Source: an uncultured Eubacteriales bacterium (lineage in GTDB: Bacteria; Bacillota; Clostridia; Lachnospirales; Lachnospiraceae). Taken from it: a DNA stretch of 57,962 nt. Position 1 is the first letter of the stretch. The number at the start of each line of letters is the position of its first letter. Below the pieces are notes generated by a model, which was not told the origin of the DNA, did no database searches, and saw nothing but the letters and a program-made list of their open reading frames with translations. Both the position numbers and the translations under genes were made by a program. This document shows positions 43,917-55,114 of the stretch, in pieces. The stretch spans positions 1 through 57,962 of the forward strand of contig CASDTX010000062.1 of the NCBI GenBank assembly GCA_949283695.1, in the 5' to 3' direction.

Positions 43917-45652
43917 CAATGTCATTTAGTTTAGTTCCCACAAAGAGGCCTGATACCATGGTTTTTAGAAACATGTGTAAAAATTCACTCAGAAAAAGCC
44001 ATCGATTTCGGGAGTATCTCTCAAAAACAATGGGATATTTATTTTTGCGCAGCATAAAAAGACGGTTTCACTCCGTCTAAAAGAAGGGTATAATAATCAT
44101 GGTGAAGCTTATATAAAGCGGTAAGCAAACCGGGCTGGTGGTTGCAAACGCTTACGACGCTCATATTTTCTTCCTAGTCTGATGGGCAGGACATACCTGC
44201 CTATCAAACTTTCAACAGGCAGAGGAGAATCTCTGTCTTTGCTTAAAAATTCATGACATATTTTGATCGCCATAGAATAGTTTACTTGATAGATATGCTT
44301 TGTATTCTTTTTGTCAATCACGATGCATGCGGTTATGAAAGAGCAAAAATTATACAAGATCATACGGGCATAGATTTCCATACCGATGTATTCCCTGGTT
44401 TTACAGTGGAATTGTTCGGTTGCGATTGTCTGTTTTAAGTCCCGGAATGAAAGTTCTATATTCCAGCGTAGATTGTAAAGGGTCTTGATCTCTTCCGGAG
44501 GGAATTCGTCCTCCGGAAGATTGGTTATGATATTTTCATAGGTGTCTTCTGCGATCTGGAACCTGACAACGCGAAGCCGCATGGAATATTCCGGGTTTTC
44601 TTTGGAGATATAGTCAAAATCAACGTTTGAACAGACATATCTGTATAGTTGCGAACATTCCGGATGCAGCATCTTTTTCTTCGACCGGGTACGGGAAAAA
44701 ATCCTTTGCAGGGAAACATCCAGTTCCCTGCCGGAAATATCTTCCTCCAGCAGCCTGGAGAGATAAGAATCCTTGGCTCGGATCAAAAAGTGGACCTGAT
44801 TTTCAATGGCATGTGCAAAAACATTATAGGAACAGAAGCCTCTGTCGGCTATAAAGATAGGCTTTGTATTATCGTTGGCTTCAAAGCGGTCCATCAGGCT
44901 GCAGAATGCCCGGAATTCATTTTTCCTGCGGATAGGCTGCAACTCAACATCAACATAGCACTTACTCAAAATATCATACAGGGGAATGACGTGGAGCATA
45001 TTGAAACCACGTTTTGATTTTCCGCTTGGCGGATGGTAGGAATCAGCATCTTTTTCGTTCAAAGAGATATTAAATTCCGAACCGTCACAGGCAATCAGCC
45101 TGTAGGAACCTTTATAAACTTGCGGCTGAAAATGGCTGTTAAATTGTTTAAGCAGGAAAAGGAAAGTTTCGGGTTTCAGCTTGCTGCGTTGCTGATGAAA
45201 AGCGGAAACAGTGGCTGTACCGGGGCGGAAATCAAAATGTTTCAATAACTCATGCTGGAGATTTCCGCTTTCCATACAAATGTAAAATTCCAAAAGATCC
45301 TGCATGGAAATTTTTCTGCTTCGAGTGAAATCCCTGCCGGGATGTTTCACAAAAGGATCGGGATTGCGAGCCATAGATGAAATATCGTTTAAAAGAAGCG
45401 ATTTTGTATAGTCGGCAAATGACATAATATGACCTCCTTGTAAGTAAATAAATGTTTCTGATTACTTACAAGGGCCGCTTTCGCTTCTTTCACAAAAGGA
45501 TATCAGCGAAAGCGGCCGCACAAATCAGAGGATTTGTCAACAAATATTTGGGGAAAAATGATTTTTTGAGTGACACCCTAAGATTCAATAGAAAAAGAGC
45601 CTGAAGAATCAAGCTCTTAAATAATTCATTAAGCTAAACTAAATGACATTGG
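43916..45652 (-). mobile_element. IS4-family insertion sequence, intact
   Basis: The ends are CCAATGTCATTTAGTTTAG (43916-43934) and its exact inverse (45634-45652), so the element is about 1737 bp. A 7-bp duplication ggctgaa (43909-43915 and 45653-45659) flanks it; if the outermost base is excluded from the ends, the duplication is 9 bp, gggctgaac. It carries one transposase gene. A strong stem, ggccgctttcgct/agcgaaagcggcc (about 45473-45517), lies upstream of that gene, and small terminator-like stems are at 44065-44083 and 45598-45618. These may shield the transposase from outside transcription. Confidence 0.92.
44109..45425 (-). CDS. IS4-family transposase
   Basis: This 438-residue DDE transposase has the first Asp in IACDGSEFN and the second in FIADRGFCSYN. 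The Glu is in YNLRWNIELSFRDLKQ, which is the IS4 Y-(2)-R-(3)-E-(6)-K signature. The reading frame is complete with no visible frameshift, so the element may still be active. AGGAGG lies just before the ATG. Confidence 0.95.
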   Translation of the reverse strand: MSFADYTKSLLLNDISSMARNPDPFVKHPGRDFTRSRKISMQDLLEFYICMESGNLQHELLKHFDFRPGTATVSAFHQQRSKLKPETFLFLLKQFNSHFQPQVYKGSYRLIACDGSEFNISLNEKDADSYHPPSGKSKRGFNMLHVIPLYDILSKCYVDVELQPIRRKNEFRAFCSLMDRFEANDNTKPIFIADRGFCSYNVFAHAIENQVHFLIRAKDSYLSRLLEEDISGRELDVSLQRIFSRTRSKKKMLHPECSQLYRYVCSNVDFDYISKENPEYSMRLRVVRFQIAEDTYENIITNLPEDEFPPEEIKTLYNLRWNIELSFRDLKQTIATEQFHCKTREYIGMEIYARMILYNFCSFITACIVIDKKNTKHIYQVNYSMAIKICHEFLSKDRDSPLPVESLIGRYVLPIRLGRKYERRKRLQPPARFAYRFI

Positions 45653-45677
45653 GGCTGAACTGTTACAATAGCTCTAT

Positions 45678-45723
45678 AACGCAAATGTACAAGGAACGAT
45701 GCTGCTCCTTGTACATTTGCGTT
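45678..45723. terminator. Perfect 18-bp hairpin, bidirectional terminator
   Basis: aacgcaaatgtacaagga (45678-45695) is exactly inverted at 45706-45723 around a 10-nt loop and followed by tttg. On the - strand it lies after the P-type ATPase gene, so it is the probable terminator of the manganese operon. It is also the first sequence past the interrupted repeat. Confidence 0.75.
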
Positions 45724-45789
45724 TTGATCAGATTTTTTTCAGCTGTGCTCAGATATTTTTGTACCAGATGTTTTTGTAATGGAAGCTGT

Positions 45790-48291
45790 TCACAGGGTGT
45801 CTTTGCCCGCTTCTTCCGGAGCGCGTCCCCGAAGCCTCAGATAATAGAATCTCAGCTTTCCTACCAGGAGGGTGAGATACCGAAGTACGGGCTCTGTTGC
45901 GATGGCAAATACCACGAACAGCATCACACACTCTGTCGTCATCCCGGTAATCGCGAAAAGATCCTTCAGGAACACGCTGCAGAACAGAAGCCCGGCGATA
46001 CAGCCGCCGAGAATTGCCACGCGGATTTTATTCATCGGAGCACTGATCTTATACAGTATCATGAATCCGACAATCGCGAGCAGCATAGTTGCAGCCGTGG
46101 AAATATCAGTAGAATTCACACTGAAAGTCCTTCCGAAAATGACCAGCGCTCCAACGGCAAGTGCGTCTGTCACAGCGGCTGGCAGAGCTTTGAGAAAGAC
46201 ATTGGTCAGGAAATGGCCCTGAATGATATTCTTGTTTGGCTCTAATGCAAGGAAGAAAGCCGGGACGCCGATGGTAAACATACTGATCAGAGAGACCTGG
46301 GACGGTTCCAGCGGATAGCTGAACATAAATACGACCGAGATCACACTCAGCAGGAAGGAGAAGATATTCTTCACCAGGAAGAGGCTGGCCGAACGCTGGA
46401 TATTGTTGACCACTCTTCTTCCCTCCAGAACGACTTCCGGCATACAGGAGAAGTCTGATTCCAGAAGTACCAGCTGAGATGCCTGCGCCGCCGCGTCGCT
46501 TCCGGACGCCATGGCTATGCTGCAGTCCGCGTCTTTGAGTGCAAGTACGTCATTGACTCCGTCTCCGGTCATTGCCACTGTGTGGCCGGCCTCCTTCAAG
46601 ATCTGCACGAACTGGCGCTTCTGATTCGGGTTAACACGGCCGAAGACTGTATTGGACAGGAGTGCGTCCTTCAGTTCTTCCTCTGTCTCCAGTTCGGATG
46701 CATCCACATAACGATCCGCGTTTTGAATCCCGGCCTGCTGCGCCACCCGGGACACAGTCAGCGGATTATCTCCGGAGATCACTTTCACTTCCACGCCCTG
46801 CTCGGCAAAGTATTCGAAGGTCTCTTTGGCAGCTTCCCGAATCGGATTCGCCATAAGGATGAATCCAAGAGGCGTAATCCCATGATCCAGGGGTTTCCCG
46901 TCTATATCGCCGTCATAAGTTCCAAACACAAGCACACGGGCGCCTGTGGAAGCGTGTTTGGTAATCTCTTCTGCATAATTCCCGTAAGCTTCTTTCAGGA
47001 CGAACTCCGGAGCGCCCAGTACATAGACCCCATCCTCAAAGGCTGCACTGCTGTACTTTGTCGCAGAAGAAAATCCGGTCTTTGACACCGCCTTCTTTCC
47101 GGACGGCGAAGTGAAATATTCTTTCATAGCAGCCATGGTGATATTATCTTTTGTCATGGCAGAAGCAAAATCGCTGACAATCACGTTCAGTGGATCCATC
47201 TCGTCCGCATGATATTGCTCCGTCTCGATCAGAGCCTGCACCTTCATGGTATTCTCCGTGATGGTACCGGTCTTGTCCACACAGAGCATGTCTACCCGGG
47301 CCAGAGTCTCGATGCACTTCATATCGTGCAGAAGAACCTTCTTCTTGGCCAGCCGCATGGCGCTGTATGCGAGCGCTACACTTGCCAGAAGATAAAGCCC
47401 TTCCGGAATCATGCCGATGACCGCCGCGATCATGGCTGTGACACTGTCACGAAAACCGTCATGCTGGATGAAAAAGGCCTGAGAGAACAATACCAGTCCG
47501 ATCGGAATAATGGCAATTCCGACATATTTCACCAGCTTATCCAAGGAGCGGATCATTTCAGACTGCTCGCCCTCCTGCATTTCCTTCGCCTGAAGAGTCA
47601 GCCGGGAGATATAGGAATCCTCCCCAACCTTCTCCAACCTTGCATGGCACTGTCCGGAAACGATGAAACTGCCGGACATGAGCTTATCCCCTCTGCGTTT
47701 CGTGATCTCATCAGCCTCTCCGGTCAGAAGAGACTCATTGACCTGAACTTCTCCGGCGGCAACTTCCGCGTCTGCACAGACTTGGTTTCCTGCCTTGAAG
47801 ATCACAATATCATCGAGCACCAGCTGTTCTGCGTCAATCACAGAACACTTGCCGTCGCGCACGACCGTCGCATGAGGCGCGTTCAGCATCGTCAGGTCAT
47901 CCAGAACCTTTTTGGCCCGGATTTCCTGCACGATTCCGATCAGTGTGTTGGCGATAATAACCGGAAGGAATGTCAGATCCCGGAAGGAACCGACCAGGCA
48001 GAGCAGAACAGCCAGCACAGCGAAGATCAGGTTAAAGTATGTAAATACATTTCCTTTGATGATCTCTTCCGTCGTCTTGGACGGCGGCTCTACCGACCGG
48101 TTCACCCAGCCATGCAGACGATGTTCCTGTACCTGATGGCTGGTCAGTCCCTGGCGGTAATCTGGATGGTATCGGTTTGTCGGTATTCTTCTGTCTCTCA
48201 CTTCCTCAGGCTGCCGGGAATCTCCCCGAAGCGGCTTCCTCTGCGGTATTCTTCCCTGCGTCCCCTTCCGCGGGACTCTTCTTCTGGACAT
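45790..48291 (-). CDS. P-type cation ATPase, Exp7/CaxP-like
   Basis: This 833-residue HAD-type ion pump has TM4 IGMIPEGLYLLASVALAYSA, phosphorylation Asp339 in DKTGTITE, and TGDGVNDVLALKDAD in the hinge. The actuator loop is LLTGEAD. It resembles streptococcal Exp7/CaxP-type calcium pumps. The first 60 residues are unusually rich in Arg and Pro (MSRRRVPRKGTQGR...), a cytoplasmic extension. It is the last gene of the operon, 26 bases after ftsH. Ion specificity cannot be read from sequence. Confidence 0.88.
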   Translation of the reverse strand: MSRRRVPRKGTQGRIPQRKPLRGDSRQPEEVRDRRIPTNRYHPDYRQGLTSHQVQEHRLHGWVNRSVEPPSKTTEEIIKGNVFTYFNLIFAVLAVLLCLVGSFRDLTFLPVIIANTLIGIVQEIRAKKVLDDLTMLNAPHATVVRDGKCSVIDAEQLVLDDIVIFKAGNQVCADAEVAAGEVQVNESLLTGEADEITKRRGDKLMSGSFIVSGQCHARLEKVGEDSYISRLTLQAKEMQEGEQSEMIRSLDKLVKYVGIAIIPIGLVLFSQAFFIQHDGFRDSVTAMIAAVIGMIPEGLYLLASVALAYSAMRLAKKKVLLHDMKCIETLARVDMLCVDKTGTITENTMKVQALIETEQYHADEMDPLNVIVSDFASAMTKDNITMAAMKEYFTSPSGKKAVSKTGFSSATKYSSAAFEDGVYVLGAPEFVLKEAYGNYAEEITKHASTGARVLVFGTYDGDIDGKPLDHGITPLGFILMANPIREAAKETFEYFAEQGVEVKVISGDNPLTVSRVAQQAGIQNADRYVDASELETEEELKDALLSNTVFGRVNPNQKRQFVQILKEAGHTVAMTGDGVNDVLALKDADCSIAMASGSDAAAQASQLVLLESDFSCMPEVVLEGRRVVNNIQRSASLFLVKNIFSFLLSVISVVFMFSYPLEPSQVSLISMFTIGVPAFFLALEPNKNIIQGHFLTNVFLKALPAAVTDALAVGALVIFGRTFSVNSTDISTAATMLLAIVGFMILYKISAPMNKIRVAILGGCIAGLLFCSVFLKDLFAITGMTTECVMLFVVFAIATEPVLRYLTLLVGKLRFYYLRLRGRAPEEAGKDTL

Positions 48292-48317
48292 ATCTGCAAA
48301 ATCCCTTCTTTCGTCCT

Positions 48318-50174
48318 CTATTCAGCATTCACAATGTCTTCCGGAATCTCTTTGCGGTACAGGATCTGCATGAACTCATCCCCTGTAATGGTCTCCTTTT
48401 CATACAGATACTTGGCCAGCTCATGGAGCTTGCTCTGATGATCCTTTAAGAGCTGCATTGCTTTGTCATATCCGGCTTTTACAGCCTCCACAACCATTTC
48501 GTCGATTTGTGACGCGGTTTCCGGAGAACAGCTCAGGCTGCTGTCACCGCCCAGGTAAGGATTGACCTGTGTTTCCAGAGCCACCATGCCGAACTTCTCG
48601 CTCATGCCGAATCTTGTGATCATCGCACGCGCCAGCTTCGTCGCCTGTTCAATATCATTCGAAGCACCTGTTGTGATGGAGTTAAAGATCAGTTTCTCCG
48701 CGCATCTTCCTCCGGTCAATGTGGCGATCTTATTCGTCAGTTCTTCCTGGCTCATTAGATTCCGCTCTTCTTCCTCAACCTGCATGGTATAGCCCAATGC
48801 CCCGGAGGTACGGGGAATGATGGTAATCTTTGTGACAGGCGCGGAATTCGTCTGAAGCGCTGCCACCAGAGCGTGGCCGATCTCATGGTAGGATACAATC
48901 AGCCGTTCTTTGGATGAGAGTACCTGATTCTTCTTCTGATAGCCGGCGATCACGGTTTCAATACTTTCTTCCAGATCTGCCTGCGTGACGAACTTCCGGT
49001 TTTCTCTTACTGCCCGGAGCGCTGCTTCGTTGATCATATTGGCAAGTTCAGCGCCGGATGCGCCGGACGCTGCCCGGGCAATTGCATTGAAATCTACATT
49101 GTCGCTTAGTTTTACTTTGCGGGCATGGACTTTCAGGATCTCCTCTCTTCCTTTCAGGTCCGGCAGTTCAACCGGAATCCGCCGGTCGAAACGTCCCGGA
49201 CGCAGAAGCGCAGGATCCAGACTGTCCGGACGGTTGGTCGCCGCAAGAATGACGACACCCTTGGAGGCATCGAAGCCATCCATCTCTGTGAGCAGCTGGT
49301 TTAAGGTCTGTTCACGCTCGTCATTTCCGGAAAATCCTTGTCCGTCTCGCTTCTTACCGATGGTATCAATCTCATCGATAAAGACAATACAGGGGGCCTT
49401 TTCATTGGCCTGTTTGAAAAGATCACGCACCTTTGACGCTCCCATGCCGACAAACATTTCTACGAACTCGGAACCCGAGATGGAAAAGAAGGGCACATGT
49501 GCCTCCCCGGCGACTGCTTTCGCCAGCAGAGTCTTTCCGGTTCCGGGAGGTCCGACCAGGAGGGCGCCCTTCGGGCATACTGCCCCGATCTCCTGATATT
49601 TCTGTGGGGTATGAAGGAAATCCACGATCTCTGTCAGAAGCTCCTTGGCCTCATCCTCTCCGGCCACATCATGAAACGTGATTCCGGTCGTGGACTGGAC
49701 ATACACTTTTGCATTGCTCTTTCCAAAGGACATAAACGGGTTGCCGGCTCCGCCGCCGCCCATCTTCTTCATCAGCTGCTTTGTCAGAAGCTGTCCCAGA
49801 CCCCAGAAGATCACCACGGGCAGGACCCAGCTGAGCAGGATACTTAAGATCGGATTCATGGCCTGCTGTGCCACCCGTCCAAACTTACATCCAGCCTCAT
49901 CCAGCCGGTCCACCAGACCCGGATCATCGAACGTGGTCGTCTCATAGTAGTTCGGCTTCTCTTCTTTGTCTGTGAAATAGATCGTATCTCCGTCCAGCTC
50001 GACGGTAGAGACCTGCTTCGCCTCTACCATGTCAAGGAAGGTACCATAATCCACCTCATGAATGTTCCGGTTTGAAAGACTCGGAACAAGCAGGAAGTTA
50101 AGGAGTATCAGCACGATAAATGCAATCAGGTAATAAAAAATCAGTGGTTTCTTTGGTTTCTGTACTTGTTTCAT
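48318..50174 (-). CDS. ftsH: ATP-dependent zinc metalloprotease FtsH
   Basis: This 618-residue membrane-bound AAA+ protease has two N-terminal spans (about 10-32 and 108-130) around a short extracellular region. Walker A GPPGTGKT is at 208-215, and the second region is [15 protein letters not shown]. The zinc site is HEIGH at 430-434 with Asp507 as third ligand. It degrades membrane and regulatory proteins. It sits between two P-type ATPase genes, unlike the usual tilS-hpt-ftsH setting, so it is probably an extra, condition-specific paralogue. CAAAGGAGGAC precedes the ATG. Confidence 0.95.
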   Translation of the reverse strand: MKQVQKPKKPLIFYYLIAFIVLILLNFLLVPSLSNRNIHEVDYGTFLDMVEAKQVSTVELDGDTIYFTDKEEKPNYYETTTFDDPGLVDRLDEAGCKFGRVAQQAMNPILSILLSWVLPVVIFWGLGQLLTKQLMKKMGGGGAGNPFMSFGKSNAKVYVQSTTGITFHDVAGEDEAKELLTEIVDFLHTPQKYQEIGAVCPKGALLVGPPGTGKTLLAKAVAGEAHVPFFSISGSEFVEMFVGMGASKVRDLFKQANEKAPCIVFIDEIDTIGKKRDGQGFSGNDEREQTLNQLLTEMDGFDASKGVVILAATNRPDSLDPALLRPGRFDRRIPVELPDLKGREEILKVHARKVKLSDNVDFNAIARAASGASGAELANMINEAALRAVRENRKFVTQADLEESIETVIAGYQKKNQVLSSKERLIVSYHEIGHALVAALQTNSAPVTKITIIPRTSGALGYTMQVEEEERNLMSQEELTNKIATLTGGRCAEKLIFNSITTGASNDIEQATKLARAMITRFGMSEKFGMVALETQVNPYLGGDSSLSCSPETASQIDEMVVEAVKAGYDKAMQLLKDHQSKLHELAKYLYEKETITGDEFMQILYRKEIPEDIVNAE

Positions 50175-50196
50175 TTCCGTCCTCCTTTGAAATTGA

Positions 50197-52815
50197 TTAG
50201 TTCCCCCTCTGAAGCAGCAGGCGGATCCCTTTCAGGATCTGGATGATCGGAATGTTTGCTGCAGCAAGCCCGTATACAATGAGCAGCTGAGTCAGACTCA
50301 GTGTCTGTACCTGGAAGATCACATGCAGCCCGGGAATCATAATCACGCCTGTGATCAGAACGATTCCCAGCAGAAATGCACCGATCAGCCATTTGTTATC
50401 AAACAGCCTTCTCGTAAATACAACCGGACGGTCGGATTTACAGTTGAATCCATGGAACAGCCTTGCGGAGCACAGTGTGGCGAAAGCCATTGTGCTTCCG
50501 AGAAGAGCGTTTTCTCCATGGTATCCGATCAGAAATGCAGCCATTGTTGTCACACAGATGGACAGTCCTTCTGTGGCAATCTTGATCAGGAAATCTTTCG
50601 TCAGGATCGACTCGTTCATCGGACGAGGCTTCTCCTTCATCACATCTTTTGATCCCGGCTCCACTCCCAGGGCGATTGCAGGAAGGCTGTCTGTCAGTAA
50701 GTTGATAAACAGCAGATGCACAGGCGCGAAGGGAACCGGCAGACCCACGATCGAAGCATAAAGTACAGCCAGGATTGCCCCGAAGTTTCCGGAGAGAAGA
50801 AACTGGATCGAATTCTTGATATTTCGATAAAGATTTCTTCCGTTCTCAACAGCCTTTACAATGGTTGCGAAATTGTCATCTGTCAGGACCATCGCGGCAG
50901 CGTCCTTGGATACCTCGCTTCCGGTGATTCCCATGGCAACTCCGATGTCGGCCTGCTTCAGTGCAGGCGCGTCATTTACACCGTCGCCGGTCATCGCCAC
51001 AATATTTCCCTTATCCTGCCATGCGCGCACGATCCGGATCTTATGTTCCGGCGATACACGGGCATATACAGAGATGCCTTCCACGAATTGTTTCAGCTCA
51101 TCGTCAGACATTTTATCGATCTCTGCGCCTTCGCATGCCTCAGACTCATCGCTGAGGATTCCGATTCGTTTCGCGATTGCTGCGGCCGTGACTTTATGGT
51201 CTCCGGTGATCATAATCGGACGGATGCCGGCGCTTTTACACTCTGTTACCGCATCTTTCGATTCTTCTCTCGGCGGATCCATCATTGCAATCAGACCGAT
51301 AAAGGTCAGTCCGTACTCATCGTCAAGTGTCAGTTCCAGCTCGTCGGACACGACCTTATAAGCAAATGCCAGAACACGCAGGCCCTGTCTTGAAAATGCC
51401 TGGTTCTGGGCCTCGATTTTTCTGCGGTCTGCAGGAGTCATTTCACGGATTTCCGGGCCGCATTGGATCTGATCCATCCGGTCTAACAGTACGTCGACGG
51501 CGCCCTTTACGATCATGGTCGGGATTCCTTCCATCGTGTGTTTGGTGGCCATCAGCTTCCGGTCACTGTCAAAGGGATTCTCGCTTTCACGCGGGTACTT
51601 CGCCCGGACAGCTTCCGCATCAAGTCCAAGACGGCTTCCCAGATTGATCAGAGCCGTCTCGGTAGGATCTCCGATCTCTGTTCCGTCCGTATTTTTCGAA
51701 TCATTGCAGAGCATGCTGGCGATCAGCAGCCGGCTCTGGGAGGGATCGCTGATATCCACAGTCTCTGCCTTAATACAGGCCTCATCGACATAATAATCTT
51801 CGACGGTCATCTTGTTCTGTGTCAGTGTTCCCGTCTTATCGGAGCAGATCACCGACACACTTCCAAGCCCTTCGACAGCCTGGAGCTTTCGCATAATCGC
51901 ATGTTCTTTCGCCATTTTCTGTGTGCCGAAGGAAAGGACGATCGTTACAATCGAGCTGAGTGCCTCCGGAATCGCAGCCACGGCCAGAGCCACAGCGAAC
52001 AGCAGCGCATCTACAATATCATCTCCACGCAGAATACTGACCCCGAAAAGGATGGCACAGAATACAAGAATCAGAATCGAGAGCTTCTGCCCGAACTGAT
52101 CCAGGTTGACCTGCAGCGGAGTTCTCTTCTCTGATGTGGTTTTCAGAAGGCTGGCAATCTTGCCTACCTCTGTGTCCATCCCGATTCCGGTCACGACGAA
52201 AGAACCTCTCCCATATGTGACAAAACTTCCCGAATACACCATGTTGATCCGGTCTCCAAGAGGAACTTCTGCTTCCGGAATGACCTCCGTGATTTTCTCT
52301 ACCCCAAGGCTTTCCCCGGTCAACGCGCTTTCATCCACTTTCAGGCTTACAGCCTCAATCAAACGTCCGTCAGCCGCGATATAATCCCCCGCGTCCAGCA
52401 TGACGATGTCACCTACCGTAACTTCTGAAGACGGAATCTGCACCACGCTGCCCCCGCGCAGAACCTTCGCTTCCGGTCCGGACAGTTTCTTAAGACTGGC
52501 CAGGGACTGCTCAGCCTTCACTGTCTGAACAGTTCCGAGAACGGCATTCATCGTAATGACTACCAGAATCACGACAGCTGCCGCCGCGTCGCCTGTAAGG
52601 CCGGATACAATCGCTGCAATAATCAGGATGATCACAAGAAAATCCTTGTACTGCTCGAGAAAGATCTGGAACACGCTTTTCTTCTTTCCCTCTACCAATT
52701 CATTGGGACCGTACTTTTCCTGATTGGCTTTCACCTGTTCCTCGGTGAGTGGCGCTGCAGATCCATTGATCTCCCGCATCGTCTCTTCGCTGGATAGCTG
52801 ATAATAATTCATCAT
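50197..52815 (-). CDS. P-type cation ATPase, PacL/calcium-manganese type
   Basis: This 872-residue pump of the P2A type has phosphorylation Asp in SDKTGTLTQNKM (about residue 326), TM4 AVAAIPEALSSIVTIVLS, and the hinge TGDGVNDAPALKQAD. The PEAL motif in TM4 occurs in bacterial Ca2+ and Mn2+ pumps, and relatives in lactic bacteria export Mn2+ under the same riboswitch. Manganese efflux is therefore the best guess, though calcium is possible. ATG 52815 is eight bases after GAGGAGG; the ATG at 52821 is too close. It is the first gene of the operon. Confidence 0.92.
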   Translation of the reverse strand: MMNYYQLSSEETMREINGSAAPLTEEQVKANQEKYGPNELVEGKKKSVFQIFLEQYKDFLVIILIIAAIVSGLTGDAAAAVVILVVITMNAVLGTVQTVKAEQSLASLKKLSGPEAKVLRGGSVVQIPSSEVTVGDIVMLDAGDYIAADGRLIEAVSLKVDESALTGESLGVEKITEVIPEAEVPLGDRINMVYSGSFVTYGRGSFVVTGIGMDTEVGKIASLLKTTSEKRTPLQVNLDQFGQKLSILILVFCAILFGVSILRGDDIVDALLFAVALAVAAIPEALSSIVTIVLSFGTQKMAKEHAIMRKLQAVEGLGSVSVICSDKTGTLTQNKMTVEDYYVDEACIKAETVDISDPSQSRLLIASMLCNDSKNTDGTEIGDPTETALINLGSRLGLDAEAVRAKYPRESENPFDSDRKLMATKHTMEGIPTMIVKGAVDVLLDRMDQIQCGPEIREMTPADRRKIEAQNQAFSRQGLRVLAFAYKVVSDELELTLDDEYGLTFIGLIAMMDPPREESKDAVTECKSAGIRPIMITGDHKVTAAAIAKRIGILSDESEACEGAEIDKMSDDELKQFVEGISVYARVSPEHKIRIVRAWQDKGNIVAMTGDGVNDAPALKQADIGVAMGITGSEVSKDAAAMVLTDDNFATIVKAVENGRNLYRNIKNSIQFLLSGNFGAILAVLYASIVGLPVPFAPVHLLFINLLTDSLPAIALGVEPGSKDVMKEKPRPMNESILTKDFLIKIATEGLSICVTTMAAFLIGYHGENALLGSTMAFATLCSARLFHGFNCKSDRPVVFTRRLFDNKWLIGAFLLGIVLITGVIMIPGLHVIFQVQTLSLTQLLIVYGLAAANIPIIQILKGIRLLLQRGN

Positions 52816-52907
52816 ATACATCTCCTCCTCTGTCTTGCCAGTGCGCTCTTCTCTGCCGTCCGAAAACGGCTTCTGGAGTCCCGTGAAAAGGAATCTTTTC
52901 TGTAAAA

Positions 52908-52961
52908 TAAAAAGCGAGACTCCTATTGCACACTGTTGGTATGTAATGCAATAAAAGTCTC
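52908..52961 (-). terminator. Riboswitch expression-platform terminator
   Basis: On the - strand gagacttttattgca (52961-52947) pairs with tgcaataggagtctc (52930-52916), then gcttttt. The 5' arm is also the last strand of the aptamer helix, so the two structures exclude each other. Confidence 0.85.
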
Positions 52962-53050
52962 ACTGTTTAATCACGACACGGATGGGAAATCCATCGTACT
53001 GACGACATCGCAAACGTCCGGAATGGACGCCAGTTACTCCCTTTTACGGG
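52953..53050 (-). ncRNA. yybP-ykoY manganese riboswitch aptamer
   Basis: On the - strand the transcript carries AAAAGGGAGTAACTGGCGTC near the start, TCGTCAGTACGATGG in the middle and CCGTGTCGTG then CAGTGAGACTTTT at the end. These are the conserved parts of the yybP-ykoY class (GGGGAGUA loop, CGUCAnUACG, CnGnGAGACCUUU), which binds Mn2+. It lies between the promoter and a P-type ATPase start, a known setting of the class. Identification is by pattern; a covariance search would confirm it. Confidence 0.9.
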
Positions 53051-53054
53051 TTTA

Positions 53055-53083
53055 ACTATAGTTGATTTCCCTGCATCTGTCAA
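53055..53083 (-). promoter_or_regulatory. Promoter of the riboswitch operon
   Basis: On the - strand TTGACA (53083-53078), 17 bases and TATAGT (53060-53055). The transcript would start a few bases before the aptamer. Confidence 0.75.
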
Positions 53084-53140
53084 TGGATTTCACCTTTTTT
53101 TTACATTTCTAACCAGGTCAGACCGGATGAAAAACAATTC

Positions 53141-54547
<1,407 letters not shown>

Positions 54548-54550
54548 TCT

Positions 54551-54579
54551 ATTTTAAAAGCTGTATGAATAATTGTCAA
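54551..54579 (-). promoter_or_regulatory. Promoter of gdhA
   Basis: On the - strand TTGACA (54579-54574), 17 bases and TAAAAT (54556-54551). Confidence 0.75.
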
Positions 54580-54718
54580 TGAAAAATTTCATTATTTTAC
54601 AGTTTTAACGCTTTAGTAGGGTGAATTTGAAGGAAATGCAGTCTGGATACTGCAAAAAAGACAGAAAACCTAAGAAGATGCGCTTTTTGAGCGGCTTTCA
54701 GCGGGATTTCCTATCTGA

Positions 54719-54750
54719 GAAAAAAAGCAGGATACCGTATGGTACCCTGC
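54719..54750 (-). terminator. Terminator after rpsU
   Basis: gcagggtacc pairs with ggtatcctgc around atac on the - strand, with one G-T wobble, and a run of seven or eight T follows. Confidence 0.85.
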
Positions 54751-54764
54751 TCGAAGTGCACAAA

Positions 54765-54941
54765 TTAATTATATTTACGTTTTCTAGCAGCTTCAGATTT
54801 CTTTTTACGTCTTACGCTTGGCTTCTCATAGTGTTCCCTTTTGCGGATCTCCTGCTGAATGCCAGCTTTTGCGCAGTTTCTTTTAAATCTGCGTAAAGCG
54901 CTGTCTAACGTCTCGTTTTCTTTAACGATTACATTTGACAT
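54765..54941 (-). CDS. rpsU: 30S ribosomal protein S21
   Basis: This 58-residue protein reads [19 protein letters not shown] ... and ends in a basic tail [15 protein letters not shown], typical of S21. It belongs to the small subunit near the anti-Shine-Dalgarno region. A promoter lies about 80 bases upstream and a terminator follows directly, so it is a single-gene unit. Confidence 0.96.
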   Translation of the reverse strand: MSNVIVKENETLDSALRRFKRNCAKAGIQQEIRKREHYEKPSVRRKKKSEAARKRKYN

Positions 54942-55019
54942 AGTCTCACACCTAACCTCCCCTCCAGCCTTGTATTGTGCATAATACGACTGATCGGGTA
55001 TTTTTTTGCACTACACAAG

Positions 55020-55047
55020 ATTATAGCATATTTTTCTTTTCCGTCAA
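55020..55047 (-). promoter_or_regulatory. Promoter of rpsU
   Basis: On the - strand TTGACG (55047-55042), 16 bases and TATAAT (55025-55020). Confidence 0.7.
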
Positions 55048-55114
55048 CTATTTTCATCAGAAAACTCACCAAAATCAGCAAAAAGATGAGTTTTCCGCAG
55101 TTGATAAAGCCTGC

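Noticed and set aside
47209-48438. 409-residue open frame on the + strand opposite the P-type ATPase
   Set aside because: It is antisense to a clear P-type ATPase with DKTGT and hinge motifs. Its translation is low-complexity, lacks recognisable domains, and has no ribosome binding site.
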